A stretch of DNA of 64,000 nt from Nostoc sp. NIES-4103 (lineage in GTDB: Bacteria; Cyanobacteriota; Cyanobacteriia; Cyanobacteriales; Nostocaceae): NCBI RefSeq assembly GCF_002368335.1, contig NZ_AP018288.1, forward strand, positions 3,891,096-3,955,095, in the 5' to 3' direction. Below are positions 35,195 through 43,969 of the stretch, one piece after another (the first letter of the stretch is position 1; the number at the start of each line of letters is the position of its first letter). The position numbers were made by a program, and so were the translations under genes. The notes under the pieces are model-generated. The model ran no database searches. It was not told where the DNA came from and saw nothing but the letters and a program-made list of their open reading frames with translations.

Positions 35195-35602
35195 TTAACC
35201 CCATAATTCCTCTAAACGCACTTGTAAATTAGCGTCTGGAGTTATGCCTACTAACTTAGTACGTCGGCGTCCAACTTTGTAAACTTCAAAATCACGAAAG
35301 TAAACTGAACGCTCTTGAAAATCGGCGGGGATAAGCAATTGAAAAACGACGGGGGTAGTGGCAGGGTAAATTCTTACGGGTTCTCCAGTCTGGTCGCTGT
35401 TAGCTGTGCTGTACCTTGGGCGAATAAGGATATAGCTTGAAAGCTTTGTCCAATCGTCACAAAAGAAAGAAGCTCTCAACGTAGCATTTGCACCAGTGGC
35501 TGTTACTGGAAACTTCACCCAAAATTTTTTAACAGCTTGGACTGTGCCAAGGTCATTCCACACCCCGATATCATCAGTCCTTGTTGTCATCGCCGTTCTC
35601 AT
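35195..35602 (-). CDS. Hypothetical beta-rich protein of the element
   Basis: Up to 135 residues, beginning at the ATG at 35602 or more likely the in-frame ATG at 35590. Alternating hydrophobic strands (VKKFWVKFPV, ATLRASFFCDDW, SSYILIRPRYS, TPVVFQLLIPADF, RSVYFRDFEVYKVG) suggest a beta-sandwich, as in virion or tail-associated domains. It overlaps the upstream gene by 15-29 bp, suggesting co-translation. No family recognised. Confidence 0.6.
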   Translation of the reverse strand: MRTAMTTRTDDIGVWNDLGTVQAVKKFWVKFPVTATGANATLRASFFCDDWTKLSSYILIRPRYSTANSDQTGEPVRIYPATTPVVFQLLIPADFQERSVYFRDFEVYKVGRRRTKLVGITPDANLQVRLEELWG

Positions 35603-35822
35603 CTAGCCATTGGTCATACTCTCCCCCCTCAATGTACTCTTGCATCTCAGTATGGGTAACAGCTTCTAAAATGCCAGTTCCGGAACGTGCAACAAAACAA
35701 AAATCTGGGTTGTGGTAAGCGAAATTTCGCCAACCTGGGGGGAAAGCTGAGTAGAGATAATCTTCAAAAAATGGATGACCGGGCAAAATCAGCCCGGACT
35801 CAGTTTCAATCGGTAAAGCCAT
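35574..35822 (-). CDS. Hypothetical acidic protein of the element
   Basis: 82 residues. It begins MALPIETESGLILPGHPFFEDYLYSAFPPGW and ends in an acidic tail (YIEGGEYDQWLDENGDDNKD). Aromatic-rich and probably compact, but unrecognised. It starts 2 bp after the upstream gene's stop and overlaps the next gene downstream, so it is part of one transcript. Confidence 0.6.
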   Translation of the reverse strand: MALPIETESGLILPGHPFFEDYLYSAFPPGWRNFAYHNPDFCFVARSGTGILEAVTHTEMQEYIEGGEYDQWLDENGDDNKD

Positions 35823-35824
35823 AA

Positions 35825-36505
35825 TTAAGGATTGCTATTGTCGCCAACAGTCAATACAAGCTCTTCACTGAGAATGTCGTAACCCGCGTCAATAACAGCT
35901 TTTTTAGTACTAGTTGAATAAAAACTAGAAAAACTAGATCCATCACTTAATATTTTACTAGCTCTCCCCGGACGGGGTTTTGAAGAACCAGAAACAAGCT
36001 TGTCACTTTCTGTACCAGAAATTCCGCTAGCAGGCACTAACCCTAGTTCAGCGCCGTAAGCCTCAAAATCGGCTTTGTTCATCGGAAAGCAATACAAACT
36101 GTTGTCTGACAAACTAGCGATTGCTGTTTGACTAGGACGAGAAGGGTTTGACGCTCTTAAAGTTACGCTGTTGCGATTTTTGGTTACATTCCATCCTTTT
36201 TTGATTGCTGTGCCCAGTTTGTCGTGAGCGCAAAAAGTAGAAATAGACTGCTGCTGTCCAACAGCAGCATTGGCTATTTTTTTAGTAACTCTAGCAGGTT
36301 TAGGAGCTTGAGCGCCAACCACTAAAATTATTCCACTTCCAGTAACAGCATTTTCGGCAATGTGTCCTAAATCGTTTGTTAAGTCTGCGCTAGAAATTCC
36401 AGAGATGGCTGCTAAATCCTTAACTTTCCAGCCAAATCTGATTATAGGGTTAACAGCAACAAATACTAAATTTTCTCGTTTTTTGTTGCGGGTATAGCTT
36501 GGCAT
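35825..36505 (-). CDS. Hypothetical protein of the element, possible virion protein
   Basis: 226 residues. The N-terminal part (RENLVFVAVNPIIRFGWKVKDLAAISGIS) is followed by a Gly/Ala/Lys-rich central region and a Ser-rich stretch (SGSSKPRPGRASKILSDGSSFSSFYSTS), then a C-terminal strand ILSEELVLTVGDN. No signal peptide or transmembrane helix. Context in the putative late block suggests a structural or accessory role; no homologue is recognised. Confidence 0.55.
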   Translation of the reverse strand: MPSYTRNKKRENLVFVAVNPIIRFGWKVKDLAAISGISSADLTNDLGHIAENAVTGSGIILVVGAQAPKPARVTKKIANAAVGQQQSISTFCAHDKLGTAIKKGWNVTKNRNSVTLRASNPSRPSQTAIASLSDNSLYCFPMNKADFEAYGAELGLVPASGISGTESDKLVSGSSKPRPGRASKILSDGSSFSSFYSTSTKKAVIDAGYDILSEELVLTVGDNSNP

Positions 36506-36632
36506 ATTTTTCTTAAAAAGAAAGTTTGTTGCTACAATCTAACAACAAAATATTGCTTCAAAATCAGGATAAATACTGACAGAATACTTGCTTGAGCAAA
36601 ATGATATTTTAGTAATTACCGTCAAGACCAAT

Positions 36633-37370
36633 TCAATCATCATCTGTTAAAGGTCGAAGCGCTCGTTGAATCATAATTTTGGACTCAGACGGCTCTTTAG
36701 ATCTCCATAAGTCAATTTTACCAGAGCCATATTCCATAAAATCTCCAGACAATGTAGACTTACGTTTTTGATTACTTTCTTTATTTAATAACTTCAAACT
36801 TTCTTTGACAATTCTTTGCGAATTAATAATATTAAAATAGGCAGGATAAATCCTAGTTGGTTCTTTATATAAAAATTGATCAGTAGCTCTTCTCCCCTCC
36901 TTCTTTTGCTCGGTGGTAGAGATAGTTACTAAATCAGCTTTACTTAAAGTAAGAAAGGCTCTAGCCCTTTCCTCTGCATCTTGCTCTGTCGCACCATAAG
37001 CCTGTATCTGCCTACCATTAGAAAGCCCGATGGTAGTCAGGAAACGCCCCCACATATAACCGTTATCTCCGCCACAAGCAGCTTTAATGTTCCGCCAGGT
37101 CATTTTTCTTTTGTCAACATCTGGAACTTTGTAAGTAGCTCGTATCAATCTCTTTCCTGGAAAAATGCTTTTCCAAGGAGGATTTTGCACTGAGTAAAAA
37201 GTAATTATCAACCTAGTAGTATGTGGTGATGCACGTACAGTTTCCTCAATTGGTTGTCCAATAAATTGACCAATATCTTTGCCATCTAGCATCTGTTTCA
37301 ATGCTATGATTGCTGTGATTATAGGTTTCAGTGTCTCTTCATTGCCTGAAAGAATAATATCGTTACTCAT
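36633..37370 (-). CDS. Hypothetical protein of the element
   Basis: 245 residues, soluble and basic in the middle. Recognisable local features are TWRNIKAACGGDNGYMWGRFLTTIGLSNGRQIQAYG and RAFLTLSKADLVTISTT. The C-terminus ends in acidic TDDD. A decayed copy of the 3' end is at 34447-34605. The gene starts beside the divergent promoter region with palindromes at 37455-37485. Function unknown. Confidence 0.6.
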   Translation of the reverse strand: MSNDIILSGNEETLKPIITAIIALKQMLDGKDIGQFIGQPIEETVRASPHTTRLIITFYSVQNPPWKSIFPGKRLIRATYKVPDVDKRKMTWRNIKAACGGDNGYMWGRFLTTIGLSNGRQIQAYGATEQDAEERARAFLTLSKADLVTISTTEQKKEGRRATDQFLYKEPTRIYPAYFNIINSQRIVKESLKLLNKESNQKRKSTLSGDFMEYGSGKIDLWRSKEPSESKIMIQRALRPLTDDD

Positions 37371-37454
37371 ATACTAGACTTGCCTTGTTTTTTTCGTTGA
37401 GCTAATTAGAACTATTGAAAGAAATTTTGATGCAAACTGTGCATAGTATTTACC

Positions 37455-37485
37455 CTGGAATTCCAGTACAAACCCTATAGGGTTT
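37455..37485. promoter_or_regulatory. Two adjacent perfect palindromes in a divergent promoter region
   Basis: CTGGAATTCCAG (37455-37466) and AAACCCTATAGGGTTT (37470-37485), separated by 3 bp, lie between the leftward gene starting at 37370 and the rightward gene at 37576. Candidate operators for one or two regulators controlling both. Confidence 0.55.
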
Positions 37486-37575
37486 ACATAAAATTTTTTG
37501 GCTGTTATACAGGAAACACAAGGCAACAGAGTTCTATTCTCTCAACATCGCCCTAAGCACAAATACTTATTAAAT

Positions 37576-38061
37576 ATGGTCGCAATAACTCTAGGCACTG
37601 GTGGCACTCTCGTCAAAACAACTGCTGAAGGGCAATTACTAGAAATCATCAGCTTTTTACAGAAAGCTGAAGCCAACACAACCTTTAACCCCTCCAAAGT
37701 TGATTACGTTGCAGGAACCTGCAACTTAAACAACTCTACCTTTAGCGGCTCCTACAACATCCCTATAACTCGAACACGCAACAGCACAGGGCAACTTGTA
37801 AGCGAAGCGAAACAATACCTTACGGGCATCACCTTTACTGCCGGGACTGACGGCACATTTAAAAGCAATAACCCTGCTCAATATTTGCTTGAAATTGTGA
37901 CTTTCTTACAAGAGAAAGAATTAACAGCTACAGACACAACTTACGGAGTCACCGACACAACCGATGGCGACACCATGACTATCTCCGGCTCAATCACACT
38001 CCCATTAGAAATGTCAATTGAAAATGGTAATACAATTTTCTCTGCTAAGGAATATGTATGA
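37576..38061 (+). CDS. Hypothetical protein with two tandem ~75-residue repeats
   Basis: 161 residues from the ATG at 37576 (an upstream TTG at 37498 would run through the regulatory palindromes and is rejected). The first half has LVKTTAEGQLLEIISFLQKAE...SGSYNIPI; the second half has TFKSNNPAQYLLEIVTFLQEKE...SGSITLPL. The repeat suggests an internal duplication giving two beta-plus-helix domains. It is on the opposite strand to the main late block. The next small gene overlaps by 4 bp. Function unknown. Confidence 0.65.
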   Translation: MVAITLGTGGTLVKTTAEGQLLEIISFLQKAEANTTFNPSKVDYVAGTCNLNNSTFSGSYNIPITRTRNSTGQLVSEAKQYLTGITFTAGTDGTFKSNNPAQYLLEIVTFLQEKELTATDTTYGVTDTTDGDTMTISGSITLPLEMSIENGNTIFSAKEYV

Positions 38062-38219
38062 ATAAAAAGCTTTTGTTTTTATTTCTTCCAGCAATATATG
38101 TATACTTGTTAATAAAAGTAATAATTCCTAACTTATTAAGAGTTTATTATTCAAGCTTTGTAGTAGTGCTGATGAGTTTAATTAAAAAATCATCAGTCAC
38201 TCAAAACAATAAACACTAA
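38058..38219 (+). CDS. Small 53-aa membrane protein
   Basis: The ATG overlaps the TGA of the preceding gene (ATGA), implying translational coupling. The product starts MNKKLLFLFLPAIYVYLLIK and has a second hydrophobic segment (LRVYYSSFVVVLMSLI), ending with a polar tail. It could be a small membrane accessory factor. The stop codon overlaps the stop of the convergent gene at 38216. Confidence 0.6.
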   Translation: MNKKLLFLFLPAIYVYLLIKVIIPNLLRVYYSSFVVVLMSLIKKSSVTQNNKH

Positions 38220-39220
38220 CTTCTATTCACCCGTCTTTCAGGCGTTCTTGTTCTTGGCGCTGGCGAGTCATCATCATCAAACCTGATGACAACATCTACC
38301 GGCCTGCCAATTATATTCCTCTGCATTAGTGCATAAGCTGCCAATTGTGAATCAAAATTATTTGCAATGATAAAACCTGACTCCATACAAGTATCGCTAA
38401 ACTCTTCTAGGGCATTCTCTAAAAACTGTCTTTGACCAGGGTCAGGTACTTGCTCTATTTTCTTCTCAATTACATCTTGAGTAATCGTAAACGACGGACG
38501 ATTACTTTCGCCCCACTTCTTCCAGTTCTCCTCACCCAACATTTTTTTCATGAATTGAGAGAACTTATTGTCAGGATTCTTTTTCAAGAATCGTCTAGTT
38601 GATTTAAACTTATTCCTTAACTCATTGTTGATTAATGTTTGAAAAGCTCGACGAGTGATGTTATTGACGTGCCCTAAAACTTCAGCCCTAGCATCATCAT
38701 CTAAATCTCTCATAATAGCAGCGGCCACACCAGGATTAAACGCAAAGGATAGGGAGCCGGGTATAGCACCACACACTAAGTATCCGGTGGCACTACCCAC
38801 AGCCGACCCCAGCAACCCATAAAAGCTATTAATTTCATTGATTAATTGTTGATCTAGTTCTTCATCACTAGTATTCAAGTTGAAATTGACAATGAATTGA
38901 GTTGTGTTCACGATAGTACTCCAGACCGTGGACAGCAAGCCCCCGGCCAACTGAGCTAGCATCAGCCCACCAGTGAGCAGTCCGATGGTCTTAAGAGAAC
39001 CAAACGCCCGTAACCCCAACTTCAAACCAGACTTAATAACAGTCACAGCTATAAGCCCGACTTTACGAATAGCTAATCGCGCTCCGACACGAACCAGCGC
39101 TCCACCAACTCCGCGGACAAACACAGCAGTAGCAGCTTTTGCAACTAATTTAGCTCCAACAGCTACTGCAACTTTTGCACCCATTAATACAGCTGCTCCG
39201 ATAGCAATTGGTAATGGCAT
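38216..39220 (-). CDS. Hydrophobic, glycine/alanine-rich protein with charged C-terminal half
   Basis: 334 residues from the ATG at 39220, which directly follows the upstream stop (TAGTATG), so coupled translation is likely. Residues 1-110 are strongly hydrophobic Ala/Gly/Val-rich helices (AIGAAVLMGAKVAVAVGAKL), with another membrane-like stretch near residues 135-165. The second half is charged and helical. The tail is Arg/Pro-rich (RTRTPERRVNRS). Such composition occurs in phage internal or membrane-penetration proteins and tape measures, but no family is recognised. Confidence 0.6.
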   Translation of the reverse strand: MPLPIAIGAAVLMGAKVAVAVGAKLVAKAATAVFVRGVGGALVRVGARLAIRKVGLIAVTVIKSGLKLGLRAFGSLKTIGLLTGGLMLAQLAGGLLSTVWSTIVNTTQFIVNFNLNTSDEELDQQLINEINSFYGLLGSAVGSATGYLVCGAIPGSLSFAFNPGVAAAIMRDLDDDARAEVLGHVNNITRRAFQTLINNELRNKFKSTRRFLKKNPDNKFSQFMKKMLGEENWKKWGESNRPSFTITQDVIEKKIEQVPDPGQRQFLENALEEFSDTCMESGFIIANNFDSQLAAYALMQRNIIGRPVDVVIRFDDDDSPAPRTRTPERRVNRS

Positions 39221-39221
39221 A

Positions 39222-39527
39222 CTAAATACTTTTATTAGGTTCTTGTTCCTTGACAATCAGCGCTCGTTTAATTTTGATTTGCCTTTGACCTGTAGGATTT
39301 ACAATATCTTCAAGTCGGTCGCACCAATCATCAAAACCTTTAAACTTTTTAATTCTTGTTTCCTTACCTTTCCCAATGTCTCTTTCATCAACTTGTTTTT
39401 TTTTCAGTTTATCCCCTAGCTTTCCTCCTATTTCTTTTCTTCCTGAAAGAACATCAGATACTTCTAAAGTTTTGTTGACTTGATTTTGAATCCGCTGTAA
39501 AGATTTGTCTTCAGATGGAGTAGGCAT
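39222..39527 (-). CDS. Lysine-rich hypothetical protein of the element
   Basis: 101 residues, very basic and probably helical (GGKLGDKLKKKQVDERDIGKGKETRIKKFKGF) with a second segment DDWCDRLEDIVNPTGQRQIKIKRALIV. It ends 1 bp before the next start. It could bind nucleic acid or act as a scaffold; there is no recognised domain. Confidence 0.6.
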   Translation of the reverse strand: MPTPSEDKSLQRIQNQVNKTLEVSDVLSGRKEIGGKLGDKLKKKQVDERDIGKGKETRIKKFKGFDDWCDRLEDIVNPTGQRQIKIKRALIVKEQEPNKSI

Positions 39528-39529
39528 TT

Positions 39530-41464
39530 TTATACATCCTTATCTACACGTTGGTAAAGAACCGCTCGTAACATAGATGCTACTTGCAATAAATCCATCA
39601 ATTGATCATGAAAAGAATTTTCACCAGTCCAGTCTTCAAAAGTAAATTTAGCCTCACCTTCTTTGAGAAATTCCTGATAATCTTCGTTTTTAAATTCATC
39701 ACTATCCGGTTGAATCTGTTTTAAGGTTTGTTCATTATGTTTGGGTATATTAATAGCAACTTTGACCTCTTCAACTTTGTTATTAGTTGGGTAATCAAGA
39801 TAATCTTGAATATCCTGTGATATAGCAACATTTCGGCACACCTGCACCTTTGTTGCAACAATTTCAGTCAGCATTCTGAACACAGCATCTATTACTATGT
39901 TCATTTGTCGAGCCATCTGGCTATTAAGGATTATTGTTTCTTTTAGTGCCTCGGCCATGTTGGGAATAACTACGGTTTCCTTTTCTCCGTCGCCTTTCTC
40001 CATTTCAAAAACTTGGTGAAATTGACCAGTAGTGGCTGAGTCTTGTTCAACCATCCAAGCCAAAAGCTCAGTCAAGGTTTTAACCTTGCGTTCTTTATTC
40101 TTGGGAATAAAGTTGAAAACTTCTAAAAATCCACCTTCGTGATAAGGTTCAATAACTGTTTCTGGTAAAGTTACCGGATAGTTCTCTACACCAATCAATC
40201 TATTAGCGATTTCTATTCTTTCAACTGTTAGCTTGAAGTATTCATTTAATGATTCTGGTTTTTTGTTAGCTTTCTGCGCTCCTTCTCGCTCCATGTTTTC
40301 GTCAAAAATAGTTACCTGTTGAGGTGTCCCTATTCTTTTGAGAATAAGTCTTAGCAATTGATTAGTTTCTGAACAGCAACCCATATCTTTCTTGTTTTTT
40401 GGTGGAGGTGGTGGAGGTGGTGGAGGTGGATATATGTCTGGTTTCCAGTCATCACAAATTTGCTCAACTCTATAAAACGAACAATTTCTTTCATAAAAAA
40501 AACTATTCGGATTGTTGTAAGGAGATATTGAACAACCATGATATCGAGATTGCTTAATATATTCTTCATAACTTGATTTAGTAGCAATTGCAATCAAATG
40601 CCACATAAATGCAATTACCCCGCTTGCGGCTTCGGTTCTCGCATTCACCGGGTTATCTCCTTCTATGAAAATTTCCTCGGTGTATTTACCGTAGTATCCA
40701 TTAGCTGAGGCTTTCGGATCAGTTGTCACTAAATACTTAATTATTCCTTTTTCTTCATTAGTACTATTTTTTGGCATTAAATTTGGCGGTGGGTTGCCAT
40801 AAAAGTTATACATCCAGTTAGGAAACAGCGAAAAAATATCACTGCGAGTGTAAGTTACCTCAATTTCTGCATAAAACTCAGGCTTGTATTTACCTTTAAT
40901 TAATAAATTACCCTGGTAATTGACAGTTGCTCCTCTGAGTTTATAAGTCACTTTACTTTCATAGTCCCATTGAACTGAGCCTACTATTAATTGACCTGAC
41001 CATACTGTCTTGTCTGTCCTTCCTTTACGAGAAACATCAGTGGCAAATTGTAAAAACCATCCGTCATCACATTTTTTTTGCGGATATGGTATTGAATTGA
41101 AGCTATTAGATTCTCTATTTGGCTCTGGCGGTGGCGGCGGTGGCTGACATGCTGGACTACGATAAACAATTTGAAAATTTGGTAATCGAACAAATAAAAA
41201 GCTTCCTCCCAGTTGCACACCCAAGCTACATTCATCTCGCACAATATCAATATCAATTCCAGCTGCACGCCAATCAAAGGGAAAGCCCCCACAATACGGA
41301 CTGTCAGGATATCTATCACAATCCATCGGATCTGCGGGGTCGCTAGGAGTTGCATGAAAGGGAGAATCACCAAGAGGTTCTAAACCTTCTTGGGGCGGCA
41401 CTCCTTGAAAAAAATCATAAATATCATCAATTCGTTTAACTCTTCTAAATGCTTCTCTTACCAT
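39530..41464 (-). CDS. Proline-rich 644-aa protein, putative virion or adhesion component
   Basis: No known domain recognised. Residues 1-150 contain three Cys-bearing patches (DPMDCDRYPDSPYCGGFPFDW) and a PPPPPPEP linker. Residues 160-310 are probably beta-rich (RGATVNYQGNLLIKGKYKPEFYAEIEVTYTR). A ten-proline spacer near residue 350 precedes KNKKDMGCCSETNQLLRLILKRIGTPQ. The C-terminal 230 residues are helical and charged. Multi-domain layout with rigid proline spacers fits a spike, fibre or assembly protein, but this is inference from its place in the late block. Confidence 0.6.
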   Translation of the reverse strand: MVREAFRRVKRIDDIYDFFQGVPPQEGLEPLGDSPFHATPSDPADPMDCDRYPDSPYCGGFPFDWRAAGIDIDIVRDECSLGVQLGGSFLFVRLPNFQIVYRSPACQPPPPPPEPNRESNSFNSIPYPQKKCDDGWFLQFATDVSRKGRTDKTVWSGQLIVGSVQWDYESKVTYKLRGATVNYQGNLLIKGKYKPEFYAEIEVTYTRSDIFSLFPNWMYNFYGNPPPNLMPKNSTNEEKGIIKYLVTTDPKASANGYYGKYTEEIFIEGDNPVNARTEAASGVIAFMWHLIAIATKSSYEEYIKQSRYHGCSISPYNNPNSFFYERNCSFYRVEQICDDWKPDIYPPPPPPPPPPKNKKDMGCCSETNQLLRLILKRIGTPQQVTIFDENMEREGAQKANKKPESLNEYFKLTVERIEIANRLIGVENYPVTLPETVIEPYHEGGFLEVFNFIPKNKERKVKTLTELLAWMVEQDSATTGQFHQVFEMEKGDGEKETVVIPNMAEALKETIILNSQMARQMNIVIDAVFRMLTEIVATKVQVCRNVAISQDIQDYLDYPTNNKVEEVKVAINIPKHNEQTLKQIQPDSDEFKNEDYQEFLKEGEAKFTFEDWTGENSFHDQLMDLLQVASMLRAVLYQRVDKDV

Positions 41465-41603
41465 TGAACCTCACGTTTAATCCTTTGGATAAATTATTCA
41501 ACTTTTGATACTTAGCTTGCATGTTATCTAAATCGCACTTACCATAAATTTGATAAGGCATTTTAAAGTCTTGAGTATCATTATTGTTTTCAACTATTTT
41601 CAT

Positions 41604-41867
41604 ATGGCTACATTTTCAGCTAGTAGACAATTAAGCAATGGAACTGTCAAGTCTGGATTAATAAAAAAAAGCAGATTTGGCTTGGTTGGCTCTACTAAAT
41701 TTATTAATGGACAGTTAAGGCAATGTACAATTAAAAAATCTGTTTTTGGCATTGTGGCAGCAAATCAAGTTACAGTCACAACATCAACATCAACACCATC
41801 AACTGGGGGGACTTCTCCAACAGTACCAACCTTGGGGCAAATATTCCCTTCCCTTACACGGTTCTAA
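41604..41867 (+). CDS. Small protein with duplicated NG-x-IKKS-x-FG motif
   Basis: 87 residues from the ATG at 41604. SNGTVKSGLIKKSRFGLVG is followed by INGQLRQCTIKKSVFGIVA, a duplicated beta-hairpin-like motif, then a Thr/Ser/Pro-rich tail. It points against the main leftward block and overlaps the convergent gene at 41854 by 14 bp. No strong ribosome site is seen, so whether it is expressed is uncertain. Function unknown. Confidence 0.45.
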   Translation: MATFSASRQLSNGTVKSGLIKKSRFGLVGSTKFINGQLRQCTIKKSVFGIVAANQVTVTTSTSTPSTGGTSPTVPTLGQIFPSLTRF

Positions 41868-42663
41868 CCATAAACCCAGGTGTGCCACCGCTAGACAACA
41901 TGGTGTATTCTTCTACTCCAGGTGTTGCTTGAAAAATATCAAACATGTTCAAAGCCCCACAGCAACCTAACGCCAAGTCATCAGAGGTTCTACCAACACT
42001 ACCTGCTAACATTCCCGCTGCTGTGGGGAAACAAAGAATTAGCCCGTTAACTGTGTCACGTTTATTTAAATCGTTAGTGTTAGCGTTGGCGAATGCGGCG
42101 CTGGTCATGAATGCACAGGGATTTGAAATACTACTAGTAACCCCCATTGGATTCAAATTACAAGGTAGCCAACTATTGAAGCTGTTACCAGAAGAAGAAA
42201 TGAAGGCGTAAAGCCATTGATTCTCGTCCCACCAGCTACGCTTAGAAGCTGGGCGTAAAATGCCTATATTGGCATTCATTGACCCTTGCTGGAATACGTT
42301 AACCATCTTAATCTCAGGGTGGTTGCAAGCAGTAAACACCATTTGATTTCCTGAACTAAAAGCAGGAGCAATCTCTTGCATTGCACTGCCATTACTGCCC
42401 GTTTTTGTTGCAGTATTCCAGGAATCGTACATTGCCCATCTAATTCTGTTTGAGGTAACCCAAACGTCAATAAAGCAAATACCTTTAGATTTGGAATTAT
42501 CAAATACTAATTGAAAAACATTATGATTTTCTGAACTAACTACAAAGGTATCTATTGGGGAACCAAAGCCAGCATTTTGCATGGCTGTCACTATCGCGCT
42601 AGCTGTTCCTGCTTGAGTCTGTGTTGAAGGATAAACAGTTTGAATTAAGTTAGCATTAGGCAT
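41854..42663 (-). CDS. Hypothetical beta-rich protein of the element
   Basis: 269 residues, Asn/Ser/Ala-rich and neutral, with no signal peptide. Features: TAMQNAGFGSPIDTFVVSSENHNVFQLVF, a Trp-rich patch (KRSWWDENQWLYAFISSS), and GLILCFPTAAGML with GCCGALNMFDIFQ. The composition is that of exported or virion beta-structures. It starts 3 bp after the stop of the upstream 133-aa gene, so is in the same transcript. No recognised family. Confidence 0.6.
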   Translation of the reverse strand: MPNANLIQTVYPSTQTQAGTASAIVTAMQNAGFGSPIDTFVVSSENHNVFQLVFDNSKSKGICFIDVWVTSNRIRWAMYDSWNTATKTGSNGSAMQEIAPAFSSGNQMVFTACNHPEIKMVNVFQQGSMNANIGILRPASKRSWWDENQWLYAFISSSGNSFNSWLPCNLNPMGVTSSISNPCAFMTSAAFANANTNDLNKRDTVNGLILCFPTAAGMLAGSVGRTSDDLALGCCGALNMFDIFQATPGVEEYTMLSSGGTPGFMVRTV

Positions 42664-42666
42664 AAG

Positions 42667-43068
42667 TTATGCTTCCAAGGGAATATAAAATAAATCACAA
42701 CTCAAGTTCTCAATATTAGAGTTGCTTAAGTTGTTGATGGTGGCATAATATACTTTTTGTTCACTATGCCCAATGGCTACAGGGTTGAGTTGAATTGCTG
42801 ATAGTTGGTTGCTAAATATCCCTTCAAAGATTAAACCACTGTCAACATTAGGTGCTGTACCTGTGTTTCTGTAAAAATCATTTGTTCGAGAATTCTGGGA
42901 TGGGTAAAGTCTTAGTCTTAAAGGATAGGGTTGAAATTGCACTTTCAAGAGCATGAAGCTTTTAGATAATGCAAGTTGAGTAGTTATAAAACTATTAGCA
43001 TTAATGCTAATAGTAAAACTTGCTTGTAGCCGAGACAGTGCAAAGGATGAAGGATTTGATAAAGGCAT
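42667..43068 (-). CDS. Phage-like small beta protein
   Basis: 133 residues. The middle carries LRLRLYPSQNSRTNDFYRNTGTAPNVDSGLIFE followed by strand-rich ATINNLSNSNIENLSCDLFYIPLE. This arrangement (RLRLYxS..R..D..R..GT.P....GLI.E, then an inter-strand NL-S motif) is familiar from small proteins encoded near tail or fibre genes of tailed phages, from memory only. It lies 2 bp from each neighbour. Likely a virion-associated beta-sandwich. Confidence 0.6.
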   Translation of the reverse strand: MPLSNPSSFALSRLQASFTISINANSFITTQLALSKSFMLLKVQFQPYPLRLRLYPSQNSRTNDFYRNTGTAPNVDSGLIFEGIFSNQLSAIQLNPVAIGHSEQKVYYATINNLSNSNIENLSCDLFYIPLEA

Positions 43069-43070
43069 AA

Positions 43071-43877
43071 TCAGGTGGATTCAACGCCTGTAATTTCAGT
43101 ATTCCCGCTGGAGATGGCGGAAATAACACCAAAGTAAGGAACATCTACAACTGAAAAGTCAAAGCTCCCCCCTTTACCAGCAAGATAAATACCTTGGTTT
43201 AATGTGGCTGTGCTACCTAAATTTATCCAGGCTGGGTTATCACCAGGGTTAGTTAATGCAACATACTTTCTGTTATTGTTGGCTGTCAAAATAGGTTTGC
43301 TCTCACCAACTACTACTGCAAAAGGAGTTGTTGAATTGATTTTTGCTGGTGTTTGTAAAACAATTTCTTTGATGTATGTTCCACAAATTGTGACTACATC
43401 AGCACCGCTTAGAACCCCGTAGCCGACATCTTGGATTTGTACGCCGATTTGACCATTTGAACCTAATTCAATGGCTAGGTTATCGGTGAAGATGTCTTGT
43501 AAACTGTACATGCGGTAAGGGTAGCCGCTGGGGTTGAGCAGGGAGATGGAGCCAAACGGGTTCCATTGTCCTGTTGGGGCTTCTCTGAGAAATAAATTAA
43601 TCTGTTTGCGGGGGCTGCCCCATTCAACGTTTAGGACTTTGTAAGTACGTTGTAAATCTGAATCTTCTACTCCTATGTCAGGTAATTGTATTGGGTCTAG
43701 GCTTGATATTTTGGCATAGGCTTTGAGATTTTTGATAAATACGTTTTCTGCGATTATGTCTCCTGAATTGCTGGTGTAGGGGGAGATGTCAAATAGTGGA
43801 ATGATGTTACTGCCATTTGTGGAGTCAAGTTTAATTGTGAAGGCTCGACTTTGATTGAAGGTGGTTATGCTGCTCAC
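43071..43877 (-). CDS. Phage-like structural protein with C-terminal receptor-type beta domain
   Basis: 268 residues. Residues 1-170 are beta-rich and unrecognised (FTIKLDSTNGSNIIPLFDIS, NLAIELGSNGQIGVQIQDVGYGVL). The C-terminal 95 residues (NNRKYVALTNPGDNPAWINLGSTATLNQGIYLAGKGG...FGVISAISSGNTEI) have the pattern seen in many phage fibre or head-decoration proteins: neutral strands with 'L-N-x-G-I-x-L' and 'V-x-N-x-x-D-x-P-x-(W/Y)-I-N-L-G'. It is first of the run downstream of the primase gene, after a 92-bp gap. A receptor-binding or decoration role is inferred. Confidence 0.65.
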   Translation of the reverse strand: MSSITTFNQSRAFTIKLDSTNGSNIIPLFDISPYTSNSGDIIAENVFIKNLKAYAKISSLDPIQLPDIGVEDSDLQRTYKVLNVEWGSPRKQINLFLREAPTGQWNPFGSISLLNPSGYPYRMYSLQDIFTDNLAIELGSNGQIGVQIQDVGYGVLSGADVVTICGTYIKEIVLQTPAKINSTTPFAVVVGESKPILTANNNRKYVALTNPGDNPAWINLGSTATLNQGIYLAGKGGSFDFSVVDVPYFGVISAISSGNTEITGVEST

Positions 43878-43969
43878 TGACTGTTTTACTAAACTGTTTC
43901 GAGTTTTGTGTAAAACAAGTTTTGATGCATGAGTGAGTATACTGATAATCGCTTACGCGCTTGTTGAAA

